A stretch of DNA of 61,864 nucleotides from Spirochaetaceae bacterium 4572_59 (GTDB taxonomy: Bacteria > Spirochaetota > Spirochaetia > DSM-2461): assembly GCA_002084805.1 (NCBI GenBank), contig NBMC01000011.1, positions 1 through 61,864 of the forward strand. Reading direction: 5' to 3'. Below are positions 1 through 8,589 of the stretch, in pieces (position 1 is the stretch's first letter; each line of letters starts with the position of its first letter). A program made the position numbers and the translations under genes. The notes under the pieces are model-generated. The model was not told the origin of the DNA. It was given only the letters and a program-made list of their open reading frames with translations, and ran no database searches.

Positions 1-101
1 CTGAGGTCGGTTTTGAAAGTAACAGCTATTTTTCCACCGTGTTTAAAAAACAGGAAGGGATCGGACCAAACAAGTTCCGGGAATATAATTCGCTGATATA
101 A
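1..101 (+). CDS. AraC-family regulator, C-terminal end (partial)
   Basis: The frame is open from base 3 and ends with TAA at 99-101. It encodes 32 residues that include EVGFESNSYFSTVFKK and GIGPNKFRE, the typical last helix-turn-helix of AraC/XylS regulators, where a GF-x-(S/D)-x-SYF-x-x-x-FKK-x-x-G-x-(S/T)P-x-x-(F/Y)R pattern is standard. The rest of the gene lies outside the window, so its ligand, its N-terminal domain and its targets cannot be stated. Confidence 0.85.
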   Translation, partial: EVGFESNSYFSTVFKKQEGIGPNKFREYNSLI

Positions 102-118
102 TGCCTGGTCGGGGATTC

Positions 119-544
119 TTACTCTTTGAAAAAGGGGACTGGCAATCCCAGTGCTTTGGCGCAGCGGTTAAAGCCCCTGTCATAGGAAAAAAGGATTATA
201 GATTCATCCGGCCTTGCATCCCGATAAGCCAGTGCCGAAGAGAGATGAAGGGCGTCAAGGGGTTTCACATGCAGAGGAAACGTTTCGGCCGCCCTTGTTT
301 TGATCTTCGGAGAGAGCCTGAGAAGAGAAAGGCCTTTCATAATCGATTCGATTCTATCCATGGCCTTAAGAAATCCGGAATCATCCAGGATATTCTCCAA
401 CCTGTAGCGGTGAACAACCCGTTTGCACTCTATCTCAAGCAGTTCACTGGAAATCACACTGTCGCATTCAAATACATGATAGATAGCAGAATCTCCCTTT
501 AGTACATGTTCCAGAAGCACCGAGGAATCCAGATAGGCTACCAT
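119..544 (-). CDS. vapC: PIN-domain ribonuclease toxin (VapC type)
   Basis: A 141-residue protein with the PIN fold pattern of VapC toxins, which are Mg-dependent RNases acting on tRNA or rRNA. Candidate metal-binding acids are D6 (YLDSS), E34 or E37, D97 (PLDALH) and D122 (SYDRGF), spaced as in the family, and the length is normal. The gene is downstream of its antitoxin and overlaps it by 7 bases (538-544), the usual translational coupling of such modules. The family is sure; the RNA target is unknown. Confidence 0.88.
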   Translation of the reverse strand: MVAYLDSSVLLEHVLKGDSAIYHVFECDSVISSELLEIECKRVVHRYRLENILDDSGFLKAMDRIESIMKGLSLLRLSPKIKTRAAETFPLHVKPLDALHLSSALAYRDARPDESIILFSYDRGFNRCAKALGLPVPFFKE

Positions 545-789
545 CTGTCAGATCTCTCCTCTTTAATGTCTCTTTGAATATCCTTCTCCGCAGCTATAAG
601 AGGAGGGAGTGTTTTGTACTTATACTTCTTATCCGTCCCTCTGATAAAAAGCTCTTTTTCGTCCTGAAGGGGAACCAGTTCGGCTACAGGATGGTTGTGA
701 TCCAGGATGGTCAGTTTTGTTCCCTGCCGAACCTTTTTAATTTCTCCGCTGAGGTGGGCCTTCAATTCTGAAATAGAAATAGTCTCCAT
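538..789 (-). CDS. vapB: Phd/YefM- or VapB-type antitoxin
   Basis: An 83-residue protein starting METISISELKAHLS, the prevent-host-death style N-terminus that forms the DNA-binding dimer. The middle part (TKLTILDHNHPVAELVPL) matches the same family and the charged C-terminus (KDIQRDIKEERSDRW) is the likely toxin-neutralising tail. It would bind the PIN toxin encoded just downstream and repress its own promoter, which should lie in the 790-900 gap. Phd-type antitoxins paired with PIN toxins are common. The partner gene gives most of the confidence. Confidence 0.85.
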   Translation of the reverse strand: METISISELKAHLSGEIKKVRQGTKLTILDHNHPVAELVPLQDEKELFIRGTDKKYKYKTLPPLIAAEKDIQRDIKEERSDRW

Positions 790-908
790 ATGACCAGTAT
801 AGGACTAATTTTTTCCAATCGCAAGACTGACACTTCCTGTCATTTGAAATAGCCGGTGTAAAGCCTCAAAAAATTATCCGAATCGGGGAATTCCGCCCTT
901 TACAACTC

Positions 909-954
909 TTGTATATATGTATTACTCTTATATTGTACTACTACAATAGTACAA
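909..954 (+). promoter_or_regulatory. Promoter and inverted-repeat operator of the GntR/ABC cluster
   Basis: A possible -35 TTGTAT (909-914) is followed after 16 bases by a possible -10 TATTGT (931-936). An inverted repeat TTGTACT (933-939) / AGTACAA (948-954) with an 8-base spacer overlaps the -10. YtrA-type GntR regulators usually bind such an inverted repeat to repress their own operon. The regulator gene that follows is damaged, so control may be lost. Confidence 0.5.
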
Positions 955-968
955 TTGGGAGTAGAGCA

Positions 969-1269
969 ATGGCTTTGAAAAAAGCAGATATTAAAAAATT
1001 GGACTTTTCTCTGGATCCAAAATGTGGTGTTTCTGGATAAGGGGGAACAACTGCCTACTGTCCGGGGACTGGCGGTGGATATCCGGGTCAATCCCAATAC
1101 GGTAGCCCGCGCCTATAACGAGATGGAAATCCGGGGCATTGTGATAACTCAGCAGGGAACGGGAACCTTTATCAGTAACAAAGAGATCAAACTGGATGAC
1201 GTGGAGAGAGAGAGGGTCCTGGCCCAGATTGTCCGGCCCCTTGTCAGCAAGGCGGGATCAAACCGGTGA
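969..1269 (+). pseudogene. GntR regulator of the YtrA type, broken by a deletion
   Basis: The reading frame opens at ATG 969 after a GGGAG ribosome site (957-961) with MALKKADIKKLDFSLDP, the normal start of YtrA-type regulators, but stops at 1038-1040. The winged-helix part (KGEQLPTVRGLAV, NPNTVARAYNEMEIRG, GTGTFISN) continues in another frame from about 1027 to 1269. The roughly 15 residues that normally link the two parts (the Y-x-Q-I-x-x-x-I helix) are missing, so the gene has both an internal deletion and a frameshift near 1030. The C-terminus is also cut short at about 1257, where it runs into the ATPase gene. A GTG at 1024 could start an HTH-only fragment, but nothing suggests it is functional. 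Confidence 0.8.
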
Positions 1270-1906
1270 TACCGAAGTTAAGGCACTGCGGGGAGTCAAT
1301 CTTAAAATTGAAAGCGGTGAGTTTATTTCTATCGCCGGACCTTCCGGATCGGGAAAGACAACTTTGATGAATCTGATTGGCTGTATTGATACCCTGGATG
1401 AGGGAGAAATCCTTATCGAAGGAAGAGTCGTCTCCGTCCTGTCCAAAGAGGAAAAAACGACATTCCGCCGCGAAAAGCTGGGATTTATCTTTCAGAGCTA
1501 CAACCTGATTCCCGTCCTTACCGCCTTTGAAAATGTCGCTTTTTCTCTGCAGCTCCTTGGTATAAGCAATGGTGAAATAAAAGAGAGAACCATGGCTATT
1601 CTGAAAGAGGTAGGCCTGGAGGGGATGGAAAACAGACGCCCGGGGAAATTGTCGGGCGGACAGCAGCAGCGTGTGGCCATTGCCCGTGCCCTGGTGAAAA
1701 ATCCTGTTATTGTTCTGGCTGATGAACCCACAGCCAACCTGGACTCCCATACGGGAGAGGACATTCTTAAACTGATGGAAGTTATGAATCAGAAGCATGG
1801 AACAACGTTTATCTTTTCAACCCATGACAAAATGGTAATGGATTTTGCCCGCCGGTTGGTCTATCTGCATGATGGAGAGTTTTTTTCCGACGAAAGGAGG
1901 GAGTGA
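1196..1906 (+). CDS. LolD/MacB-type ABC ATPase, N-terminus altered by deletion
   Basis: ATPase of an FtsX/LolCDE-type exporter. It shows Walker A (GPSGSGKTT), the signature LSGGQQQR, Walker B (VIVLADEPTA) and the H-loop STHD. Authentic ATPase sequence starts only at TGDTEVKALRGVNL, about 22 codons into the open frame. The usual first 15 or so residues (first beta strand and A-loop aromatic) are missing, and the frame instead reads back into the GntR gene. A deletion therefore seems to have fused the end of the regulator gene to the ATPase. It could be translated from ATG 1196 with a foreign leader, but there is no good ribosome site. The two downstream permeases look intact. Confidence 0.8.
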   Translation: MTWRERGSWPRLSGPLSARRDQTGDTEVKALRGVNLKIESGEFISIAGPSGSGKTTLMNLIGCIDTLDEGEILIEGRVVSVLSKEEKTTFRREKLGFIFQSYNLIPVLTAFENVAFSLQLLGISNGEIKERTMAILKEVGLEGMENRRPGKLSGGQQQRVAIARALVKNPVIVLADEPTANLDSHTGEDILKLMEVMNQKHGTTFIFSTHDKMVMDFARRLVYLHDGEFFSDERRE

Positions 1907-3153
1907 TGACTTTTCTGCCTTCATTGGCCTTGAAAAACCTTTTCCGCTACAGCAGACGGACTCTTATTACCTCTTCTGCAATTGCCTTTGGAATTATGAT
2001 ATTTATACTGATGGATTCTCTTCTTGTGGGAATCGCGAAGGAGTCGGAGAGGAATCTGATCTGGTATGAAACAGGATCTGCCGCCTTTTTTCATCCCGAG
2101 TACTGGGAAGATCATGAGCTGAAACCTGTGGACCGCTCGATTGAAAATCCCGAGGCCCTTGTGCAGCAGATGGCGTCCCGGGGGATTCCCGCGGTTCCAA
2201 GAGTCGAGTTCGCCGCGGATATGATTGTTTATCAGGATCCTTTTCCCGAATATGGAAATATACAGGTTCAGGTGACCGGGATTGATCCCCGTCACGATAA
2301 TGATGTCTTTCAGTTGAAAAAGACTGTTATCAGGGGCCGCTACCTGGAAGAGGATGAAGAAGGAATTATGATGGGCCAGTGGCTGGCCAATGATCTGGGA
2401 GCTGATGTGGGGTATCCCGTTACTCTGGTGACCCGTACCATGGATGGTTATTATCAGACCATGGACATGGACGTTGTGGCTATCCTTCTATGCGATAATC
2501 CCATGGTAAACCGCTATGGTCTTTATGCCCCTCTGGATACGGTTCAGTACGCTCTGGATATGAATGGTTATGCCAGCGCCGTGTATACCTCTCTCCCCAT
2601 GGGGAAGGGGGAAGGGGAAGGTATTGAGCAGATGATGGAAGTTGCGGAACCCCTGGGACTTGAAGTCCTGGACTGGCGTGTTATGGGTGCCGACTTTGTA
2701 GCCCTGGCTGAGGCAAAGGCAGAGGGTAGTTCCACCATCCTCTTTCTGGTTTTTCTGATTGCGGCTGTGGGAATCTCCAATACGATCCTTATGTCCATTA
2801 TGGAGCGGGTGAGAGAACTGGGAATGATGCGGGCCATGGGGATGAAAGATCATCAGATCAGACGGATGTTTTTAATGGAAGCCGCAGGAATCGGATTTTT
2901 CGGTTCTCTGGGTGGTGTGATACTGGGAGCTCTGGCGAATATCTTTATGGTGAACAAGGGAATTGATTACTCCCGCATGATGCAGCAGGGGGATATGGGC
3001 TACCGTTTTGCGGGAATCGCCTACGGCATATGGAATCCCGGGACCTTTGTTACCGCCTTTGTGGTCGGTTTGATCATGGCCGTTATGGTGGCTTGGTTCC
3101 CCACAAGACGAGCTTTGAGAATGGAAATCACTAGCTGTCTCAGGTATGTATAA
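1906..3153 (+). CDS. FtsX-family ABC permease (LolC/E-like), first
   Basis: A 415-residue membrane protein with one N-terminal membrane helix (about residues 15-40), a large periplasmic MacB-like core domain and three C-terminal helices around residues 270-400 (TILFLVFLIAAVGISNTILM, then a GMMRAMGM coupling helix). I chose ATG 1906 over GTG 1903 because AAGGAGG at 1894-1900 then has a 5-base spacer. The gene overlaps the ATPase stop by one base. Together with the ATPase and the second permease it should form a LolCDE-like complex that lifts lipoproteins or another amphipathic cargo from the inner membrane. Confidence 0.88.
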   Translation: MTFLPSLALKNLFRYSRRTLITSSAIAFGIMIFILMDSLLVGIAKESERNLIWYETGSAAFFHPEYWEDHELKPVDRSIENPEALVQQMASRGIPAVPRVEFAADMIVYQDPFPEYGNIQVQVTGIDPRHDNDVFQLKKTVIRGRYLEEDEEGIMMGQWLANDLGADVGYPVTLVTRTMDGYYQTMDMDVVAILLCDNPMVNRYGLYAPLDTVQYALDMNGYASAVYTSLPMGKGEGEGIEQMMEVAEPLGLEVLDWRVMGADFVALAEAKAEGSSTILFLVFLIAAVGISNTILMSIMERVRELGMMRAMGMKDHQIRRMFLMEAAGIGFFGSLGGVILGALANIFMVNKGIDYSRMMQQGDMGYRFAGIAYGIWNPGTFVTAFVVGLIMAVMVAWFPTRRALRMEITSCLRYV

Positions 3154-3157
3154 TGAT

Positions 3158-3191
3158 AAAAAGGGACCCAATGCTTTGCATTTCCCTTTTT
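3158..3191 (+). terminator. Hairpin between the two permease genes (attenuator-like)
   Basis: Arms AAAAAGGGA (3158-3166) and TCCCTTTTT (3183-3191) enclose a second stem AATGC/GCATT with a 3-base loop and a CCC bulge. The T-run is part of the 3' arm. It lies just after the first permease gene, and AGGAGG (3197-3202) for the next gene follows, so it probably lowers but does not abolish transcription of the distal genes. Confidence 0.65.
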
Positions 3192-3208
3192 GATCTAGGA
3201 GGTTTGCC

Positions 3209-4438
3209 GTGAAACTGGGAACAATGGCGTTCAGAAATATATTAAGAAATAAAAGAAGAAGTATCCTTTCCGGGACAGCTATTATGATCGCGGCCATGAG
3301 TATTGTTATGCTCTTCTCCTTTCTGGCAGGGATGAGTGAGGATATACAGGACAATCTTCATACCTATAAGACCGGAGCGGTCCGTATCAGGCATAAGGAC
3401 TTTACAAAGTACGAACGGCTTAATCCCATGCATCTGACCGTAGGCAATACGGGTGAACTGTTAAAGGGAATTCTAAATGAACCGGGAGTTACTATGGTCA
3501 GTCCACGGATCAGCTTTCCCACCAGAATCTACCGGGACGGAGAAAACTTCAATGCCTTTGGCACAGGAGTGGACTTCTCTACTGAAACAGAGTATCAGAA
3601 TCTGGGGCCCGAAGTGGTTCAAAAAGGAAGGATTCCTGAAATGGGGAAGAACGAGGTGCTTATCGGATACAAGCTGGCTGAAAAGGTAGCTGTGGATCTG
3701 GGCGATAAAATCACCATCCTCTCCTCTACGGCAGCCCGGGGAACCAATGCCATTAGTTTTACCATAACAGGACTGGTAGCTTTTCCCATGGAATCCCTGA
3801 ACAATATGACCATACTGGCTCCTCTGGACCGGGTGCAGTACTTTTTGCGGATGCCCGACCAGGTGCAGGAGATTCTCCTGAAAGTTGAAGAAGATGTTGA
3901 TACAACAGCATTGGCCTCGCTGCTTCGTGAAAAGTATGCAGATAATTACGGCCTTGAGATTATGGGCTGGATGGAAATGGAGACCACCTACTCCTGGATA
4001 GAGATGGCACAGGCCGTCTATGACATCTTTGCTCTGTTTTTCTTTGTACTGGGGAGTTCTGTCATTCTGAATACCACCATCATGGTGATCTTTGAGAGAA
4101 TGCGGGAAATCGGAACCATGACTGCCATGGGAATGTCCGGAAAAGATCTGGTTCGTCTGTTCTTTACAGAAGCCTTTATTATTTCTGTCATCGGCTCCTT
4201 TGCGGGGGTACTTCTGGGAATAGGGCTAACACAAATCCTGGGAGTTGTGGGAATTAACTTCGGGAAGGCTATGGAGGGCGTGGATTTTGAGATCTCTTCG
4301 GTTCTCTATCCAAAACTGAATCTGAAATCCACTGTTGTTGTCTTCTTTTATTCAGTTGTGGTTGCTTCGCTGACGGCAATTCTGCCTGCCAGAAAAACCA
4401 GCCGGATCGAAGTGGTGGATGCCCTGAGGGCTGTATAA
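3209..4438 (+). CDS. FtsX-family ABC permease (LolC/E-like), second
   Basis: A 409-residue permease with the same plan as its neighbour: an N-terminal helix (LSGTAIMIAAMSIVMLFSFL), a periplasmic domain of about 220 residues, and three C-terminal helices with the coupling motif EIGTMTAMGMSG. The start is GTG 3209, supported by AGGAGG at 3197-3202. Having two distinct FtsX permeases implies a LolC/LolE-type heterodimer on the shared ATPase. The next gene encodes a LolA-like periplasmic carrier, which supports envelope lipid or lipoprotein traffic over drug export. Confidence 0.88.
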   Translation: MKLGTMAFRNILRNKRRSILSGTAIMIAAMSIVMLFSFLAGMSEDIQDNLHTYKTGAVRIRHKDFTKYERLNPMHLTVGNTGELLKGILNEPGVTMVSPRISFPTRIYRDGENFNAFGTGVDFSTETEYQNLGPEVVQKGRIPEMGKNEVLIGYKLAEKVAVDLGDKITILSSTAARGTNAISFTITGLVAFPMESLNNMTILAPLDRVQYFLRMPDQVQEILLKVEEDVDTTALASLLREKYADNYGLEIMGWMEMETTYSWIEMAQAVYDIFALFFFVLGSSVILNTTIMVIFERMREIGTMTAMGMSGKDLVRLFFTEAFIISVIGSFAGVLLGIGLTQILGVVGINFGKAMEGVDFEISSVLYPKLNLKSTVVVFFYSVVVASLTAILPARKTSRIEVVDALRAV

Positions 4439-4457
4439 ATTCATAAGGAGTTAAATA

Positions 4458-5198
4458 GTGAAAACGGTAAAATCAATAGGCCTGATAGTGTTTTTTTTCG
4501 GAGGATTTACGGCATTGTTCGGAATCACTGCAGAAGATATTGTCCGGGAGATGGATTGGCAGCAGAGTTTTTCCTCCATGAAAAGCAGCGGTTCCATGAT
4601 TACAAAAGACCGTTTCGGGACAAAAACAAGCGATTTTATCAGCTGGTCCCGGGGGAATGATGATTTTCTGATCGAGTTTAGTTCTGTGGCCGAACAGGGG
4701 CAGAAGGTCCTCCGCACAGCTAATGAACTTTATCTTTACTATCCCGATGCGGAAGAGATTATCCGTCTGCAGGGGGCGGCTCTCAGGCAGTCCATGCTGG
4801 GGTCGGATATCTCCTATGAAGATATGACAGAGGGGAACGATACCCTCTCGAAATATGACGTAGAGCTGACGGGAGAGGAGACTGTCGCCGGCAAGGCCTG
4901 CTATGTCATTGATATGATTGCTAAAAGCCGGAATGTTGCCTATCCCAGACAGACGGTCTGGGTTGTCAGGGAAACCCTGATTCCCCGGCAGGTACACTAC
5001 TTCTCTAAATCGGGGAAGCTGCTGAAAGAGATGCAGGTCAATAAGGTCAAGATAATTGGAGATAAGTATGTGATCTCAGAAATGATTCTGGAAGATAAAT
5101 TGAAGAAAAACTCCAGTACCGAATTACTTCTGGATAATATTGAAACCGACGTAGATCTGGAAAGTAACTTTTTCTCTCTGGATAATCTGGCTTGGTAA
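4458..5198 (+). CDS. Periplasmic LolA-like lipoprotein-sorting protein
   Basis: A 246-residue exported protein with a signal peptide (KSIGLIVFFFGGFTALFGITA) and a LolA/LolB-like half-barrel core: a long stretch of beta strands such as TNELYLYYPDAEEIIRLQG, then TGEETVAGKACYVIDM, and ARQ-type pairs like RETLIPRQVHYFSKSGKLLK. This is the outer membrane lipoprotein-sorting protein family often placed beside FtsX exporters. It probably takes cargo from the permease pair and hands it to the outer membrane. The start is GTG 4458 with AAGGAG at 4445-4450. Confidence 0.8.
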   Translation: MKTVKSIGLIVFFFGGFTALFGITAEDIVREMDWQQSFSSMKSSGSMITKDRFGTKTSDFISWSRGNDDFLIEFSSVAEQGQKVLRTANELYLYYPDAEEIIRLQGAALRQSMLGSDISYEDMTEGNDTLSKYDVELTGEETVAGKACYVIDMIAKSRNVAYPRQTVWVVRETLIPRQVHYFSKSGKLLKEMQVNKVKIIGDKYVISEMILEDKLKKNSSTELLLDNIETDVDLESNFFSLDNLAW

Positions 5199-5219
5199 TC
5201 GAAGAGTAGGGGAGGGGGT

Positions 5220-6401
5220 ATGTTGAAAAAGATTATAATCTTAAGTTTAACAGTCTTTATATTCATAAGTTCTGTTTCCCTGCTATGGGGAGAGAGTCAT
5301 CCTTCTATTAGCATGGAGCTGTATAATACGGTTTATAGGGGAGAAGACGACTGGTATTTTGCCGGAAGCGGAAGAGCTTCTCTTCATATGAAATCCGCAC
5401 GGGACCCCAATGTTCAAGGGGCAGTTGTGGTGGATTTTATGCCTTTTGATCTGACAGGAGTTTCTTCCTCTGCTTCGGAATCAACAGTTGATGTGACAAA
5501 AGCCTATGTTAAAGTCCGTTTTCCTGGGATGAAAATGACTCTGGGGAAAACGCGCCTGGCCTGGGGGGACGGAATTGTTTTCAATTCAGGGGATATCCTT
5601 TTCGGTAGCCTGAATCCTCTGCTGGATCTGACACAGAGCGAACTCCGCTCTGAAACGGCCTGGCTGACTGCCATAAATATTCCTTTGGGACCCTTTGCCT
5701 TTCTGGAAATGGTTGCGCTTCCTCCGGGGATTGATATGAGTGATTCAGAGGATCCCGCAGCGGGAGATATAAGTAGGGCTTCAGGGGGGTGCCGGGCCTA
5801 CTTTACTGTTTTGAATACCAAGCTAGAGATCGGATACCTTTATAAGGGAGAAGAGAAAGTAGCGCTGGATGTGATCGGCCACCGTCCCTACCTCAGTATG
5901 CAGGGTAATGTCGGTCCTGACTGGTATATGGCAACGTCGGCGGCTTTTGTGACGGAGCAGCAGCGGAATGAGGGGAATGATGCCGGCTGGGAGGACAGCT
6001 GGAACCTCTCCTTCGGCCTCTTTCATATGCAGGAGGCTGGTCGGAACAATACACTGAATCTCCGGCTGGAAGCCCTTTGCTTTCCTTATCAGAACTGGGA
6101 GGATCAGGGGGGCAGACACAGTATTTACGGTCTCTACCTCTATCCGGAGCTTACCTGGCTGCAGGGTAGCAGCCTGAGCTATTCCCTGAGGTCCGTTATC
6201 TCTCCCCTGGACGGCTCGGCCATGATTACAGGGGGGGCCTGCTGGAATATCTTTCAGGGACTGATTCTGCAGGCCTATGCCTCCTTTTTTACGGGGGATG
6301 AAACGGATACCTATGCCTGGGACAGGGGCAGTGTCTGGGATGATGATCTGGATAGGATTCAAGGTGCCTCCTTTATGATGGGGGCCCGCTATACCTATTA
6401 A
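5220..6401 (+). CDS. Predicted outer-membrane beta-barrel protein, unknown family
   Basis: A 393-residue protein with a signal peptide (IIILSLTVFIFISSVSLLWG) and then alternating polar/aromatic strands rich in Y, W and G, ending in an aromatic residue (GARYTY), which fits an outer-membrane barrel. Strand-like pieces include FAGSGRASLHMKSA, MKMTLGKTRLAWGDGIVF and LQAYASFFTG. It follows the LolA-like gene by 21 bases with a strong GGAGG site, so it belongs to the export operon and may be its receptor or cargo. I do not recognise the family, and the function is inferred from position only. Confidence 0.7.
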   Translation: MLKKIIILSLTVFIFISSVSLLWGESHPSISMELYNTVYRGEDDWYFAGSGRASLHMKSARDPNVQGAVVVDFMPFDLTGVSSSASESTVDVTKAYVKVRFPGMKMTLGKTRLAWGDGIVFNSGDILFGSLNPLLDLTQSELRSETAWLTAINIPLGPFAFLEMVALPPGIDMSDSEDPAAGDISRASGGCRAYFTVLNTKLEIGYLYKGEEKVALDVIGHRPYLSMQGNVGPDWYMATSAAFVTEQQRNEGNDAGWEDSWNLSFGLFHMQEAGRNNTLNLRLEALCFPYQNWEDQGGRHSIYGLYLYPELTWLQGSSLSYSLRSVISPLDGSAMITGGACWNIFQGLILQAYASFFTGDETDTYAWDRGSVWDDDLDRIQGASFMMGARYTY

Positions 6402-6441
6402 AAAAACGGATATTCCTGTTAATCATTTGAAGGAACATCCG
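6401..6441 (-). terminator. Intrinsic terminator of serA
   Basis: On the minus strand an 11-bp stem (6441-6431 with 6417-6407, one A-C mismatch, 13-base loop) is followed directly by TTTTTT (complement of 6406-6401). It lies 30 bases beyond the serA stop. The T-run overlaps the stop codon of the convergent barrel gene. Confidence 0.65.
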
Positions 6442-6470
6442 CCTGTAAGAGGAAACTGTACCAATTAAAA

Positions 6471-7658
6471 TTATTTTAAAGCAATCTGAATGACATTTTT
6501 AATACCACGTACCTTTTCCAGTATGCTATCTGAAGGGCTTGCATCCAGCTTTAAAGTACAGACTGCCGCTTGTCCTCCGGAAAAAACGGAATTTTCCATC
6601 TCTTCAATATTGATGTTAGCAGTTCTCAGTTCGTCCAGAACCCCGGCCAGTACACCCACTGTGTTGAAATGACGTACAACCAGATTGATAATACCGCTGC
6701 TTTTTTCCTGATGATTCACCTGATGAAGGGGTTTTCCCGTTTCCAGATAGGCTTTGACAATATTGACCACTTCTCCTGCAATGGCGTCGGAGGACTGATC
6801 TGTAGAGGCACCGATATGATGGGTTCCTGTTACAAGAGCTGCCAGTTCGGTATCGGTGAATTCCTTGTCGGAGGCACCGGGTTCATTTTCGTATACATCA
6901 ATGGCAACCTTTAAACCTTTTGATTTAATGGCCTGCTTCAGAGCGGCCGTATCAACGACTTCACCACGGGATGTGTTCACAAGGATAGAACCATCTTTCA
7001 TGGCATCCAGGATCTCTTTGTCTATGAAATGTTTTGTAGCCTTTCCTGCTGCCAGATGAACGGACAGGGCATCTGCCCGGGAGGCTGCTTCTCGCGGGGT
7101 GGCACAGTATTCCACCCCCCATGCTTCAGCTTTTTCGGGGGTCAGGCTGCGTGACCAGGCGGCTACATTCATACCGAATGCCTTCGCTCTTTCCGCACAT
7201 CCCCGGCCTATGGATCCCATTCCGATAACAGAGAGGGTTCGTCCTTTCAGTCCGGCTGCTTTTCCGTACAGTTTTTTGTTCCATACGCCGTTTCGGAGGT
7301 CCATGGTTCCATCTGCAATCCGCCGGTCTGCTGCGATCATAAGACCCATTGCCAGTTCGGCTACGGCATCGGCATTTTTACCGGGACAGTTGGCTACATG
7401 AATACCTCTGGAAGAGGCCTCTTCAAGGTCGATTGTATTAACACCTGCTCCTGCTCTGATAATGAGTGAGAGGTTTGCACCCTTGTCGATGGTATCGGCG
7501 GTAACTTTTGTTGATCTTACTATCAGTATTTCCGCATCAGCGATTGCACCGGGAAGATCTCCCGCGCCTAATCCTGGTTCAAAGGTGATTTCTGCTCCAA
7601 GGGATCCTAGATCCTTCAGAGCTGTGTCGGATAATTTGTCAGCTATTAATATTTTCAT
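6471..7658 (-). CDS. serA: D-3-phosphoglycerate dehydrogenase
   Basis: A 395-residue NAD-dependent dehydrogenase for the first step of serine synthesis. The dinucleotide-binding motif is VIGMGSIG (G146, G148, G151). The catalytic triad is R231 (NTSRGEVVD), E259 (VYENEPG) and H281 (GTHHIGAST). Residues from about 320 to 395 form a C-terminal ACT domain (LAGVLDELRTANINIEEMEN), which commonly gives serine feedback. The length fits the short bacterial type, as in Clostridia and spirochaetes. It stands alone with its own terminator. Confidence 0.93.
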   Translation of the reverse strand: MKILIADKLSDTALKDLGSLGAEITFEPGLGAGDLPGAIADAEILIVRSTKVTADTIDKGANLSLIIRAGAGVNTIDLEEASSRGIHVANCPGKNADAVAELAMGLMIAADRRIADGTMDLRNGVWNKKLYGKAAGLKGRTLSVIGMGSIGRGCAERAKAFGMNVAAWSRSLTPEKAEAWGVEYCATPREAASRADALSVHLAAGKATKHFIDKEILDAMKDGSILVNTSRGEVVDTAALKQAIKSKGLKVAIDVYENEPGASDKEFTDTELAALVTGTHHIGASTDQSSDAIAGEVVNIVKAYLETGKPLHQVNHQEKSSGIINLVVRHFNTVGVLAGVLDELRTANINIEEMENSVFSGGQAAVCTLKLDASPSDSILEKVRGIKNVIQIALK

Positions 7659-7769
7659 AAATTCAGAATAATATTGAAAATTCGGGTTGTAAAGTAATAT
7701 TTGATCAGTTCAGACATCTGTATTTGATTAAAATATCAAAGTTGACTGAATAATCAATATTGCTGACTG

Positions 7770-7798
7770 TTGTATGGAGTTCAAAGGCCCTGTATAGT
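7770..7798 (+). promoter_or_regulatory. Promoter of the TrhA gene
   Basis: TTGTAT (7770-7775), a 17-base spacer and TATAGT (7793-7798), followed by AAGGAGG (7807-7813) and the ATG at 7822. The boxes match the sigma-70 consensus at 4 and 5 positions. Confidence 0.5.
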
Positions 7799-7821
7799 GA
7801 TTAAAAAAGGAGGCATACTAA

Positions 7822-8496
7822 ATGCAAACTATCGGAGAGTGGCTTGAATCACATATCACACTGCATAATAATGATACGCGGAAAGAGGAGCGGATGAACA
7901 GTTTGACTCACGCCATTGCGGCTGTCCTTTCTCTGCTGGGTCTTGTTGTTCTGTTGATCAGAACGGTTCCTTCCGGAAACCCCCGTTTTATCATCGCTGC
8001 TCTGGTATTTGGTCTTACCATGATTCTCATGTATAGCTCCTCTTCCATATACCATATTATTCAACCATCCAACTTGAAGCGGGCTTTAAGGATAATGGAT
8101 CATGTCAATATCTATCTGCTTATTGCCGGAACCTATACCCCTATCTGCCTGGGTATGAACAATTCTTCCGGTCATGTCCTGCTTCTGCTGGTCTGGACCG
8201 TTGCTGTTCTGGGAATTATATTTAAACTTGTTTTCTGGGGAAAGGTAAAGCCTCTTCATACCATCATCTATATTCTTATGGGTTGGCTTGTTGTTTTTTT
8301 CTTTGAAGATCTTAAAGAAAGTATTCCTGCAGATTTTCTTCCCTGGATTTTCAGTGGAGGTATTGCTTATACGCTTGGTACTGTTTTTTATGCTATGAAA
8401 AAAATGCCTTACTATCATGCTGTCTGGCATTGTTTTGTTATAGCGGGGAGTGCCTGTTTCTATTTTGGAATTTATCTACATATTCTGGTGGTCTGA
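7822..8496 (+). CDS. trhA: TrhA/hemolysin III-family (PAQR) membrane protein
   Basis: A 224-residue protein with seven predicted membrane helices. Conserved PAQR features are the N-terminal NSLTHAIAA, SSSIYH after helix two, DHVNIYLLIAGTYTPICLG in the centre and a final H-x-x-x-H-type motif (YYHAVWHCFVIAG). These His and Asp residues form the predicted metal site. The family is annotated as hemolysin III, but in bacteria it is linked to membrane-lipid homeostasis rather than to proven hemolysis. The gene is monocistronic, with a promoter at 7770 and a terminator at 8511. Confidence 0.9.
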   Translation: MQTIGEWLESHITLHNNDTRKEERMNSLTHAIAAVLSLLGLVVLLIRTVPSGNPRFIIAALVFGLTMILMYSSSSIYHIIQPSNLKRALRIMDHVNIYLLIAGTYTPICLGMNNSSGHVLLLLVWTVAVLGIIFKLVFWGKVKPLHTIIYILMGWLVVFFFEDLKESIPADFLPWIFSGGIAYTLGTVFYAMKKMPYYHAVWHCFVIAGSACFYFGIYLHILVV

Positions 8497-8510
8497 TAAT
8501 CCTGATTCTA

Positions 8511-8555
8511 TCCCTCATCTTCCTTCATACAGAAAGATGAGGGAAGGATAATTTT
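8511..8555 (+). terminator. Terminator after trhA
   Basis: An 11-bp stem TCCCTCATCTT (8511-8521) / AAGATGAGGGA (8534-8544) with a 12-base loop, followed a few bases on by TTTTT. It lies 15 bases after the trhA stop codon. Confidence 0.6.
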
Positions 8556-8589
8556 TCCAAACTCCTGTCGGGCTGTCCCCGGGACGGAG

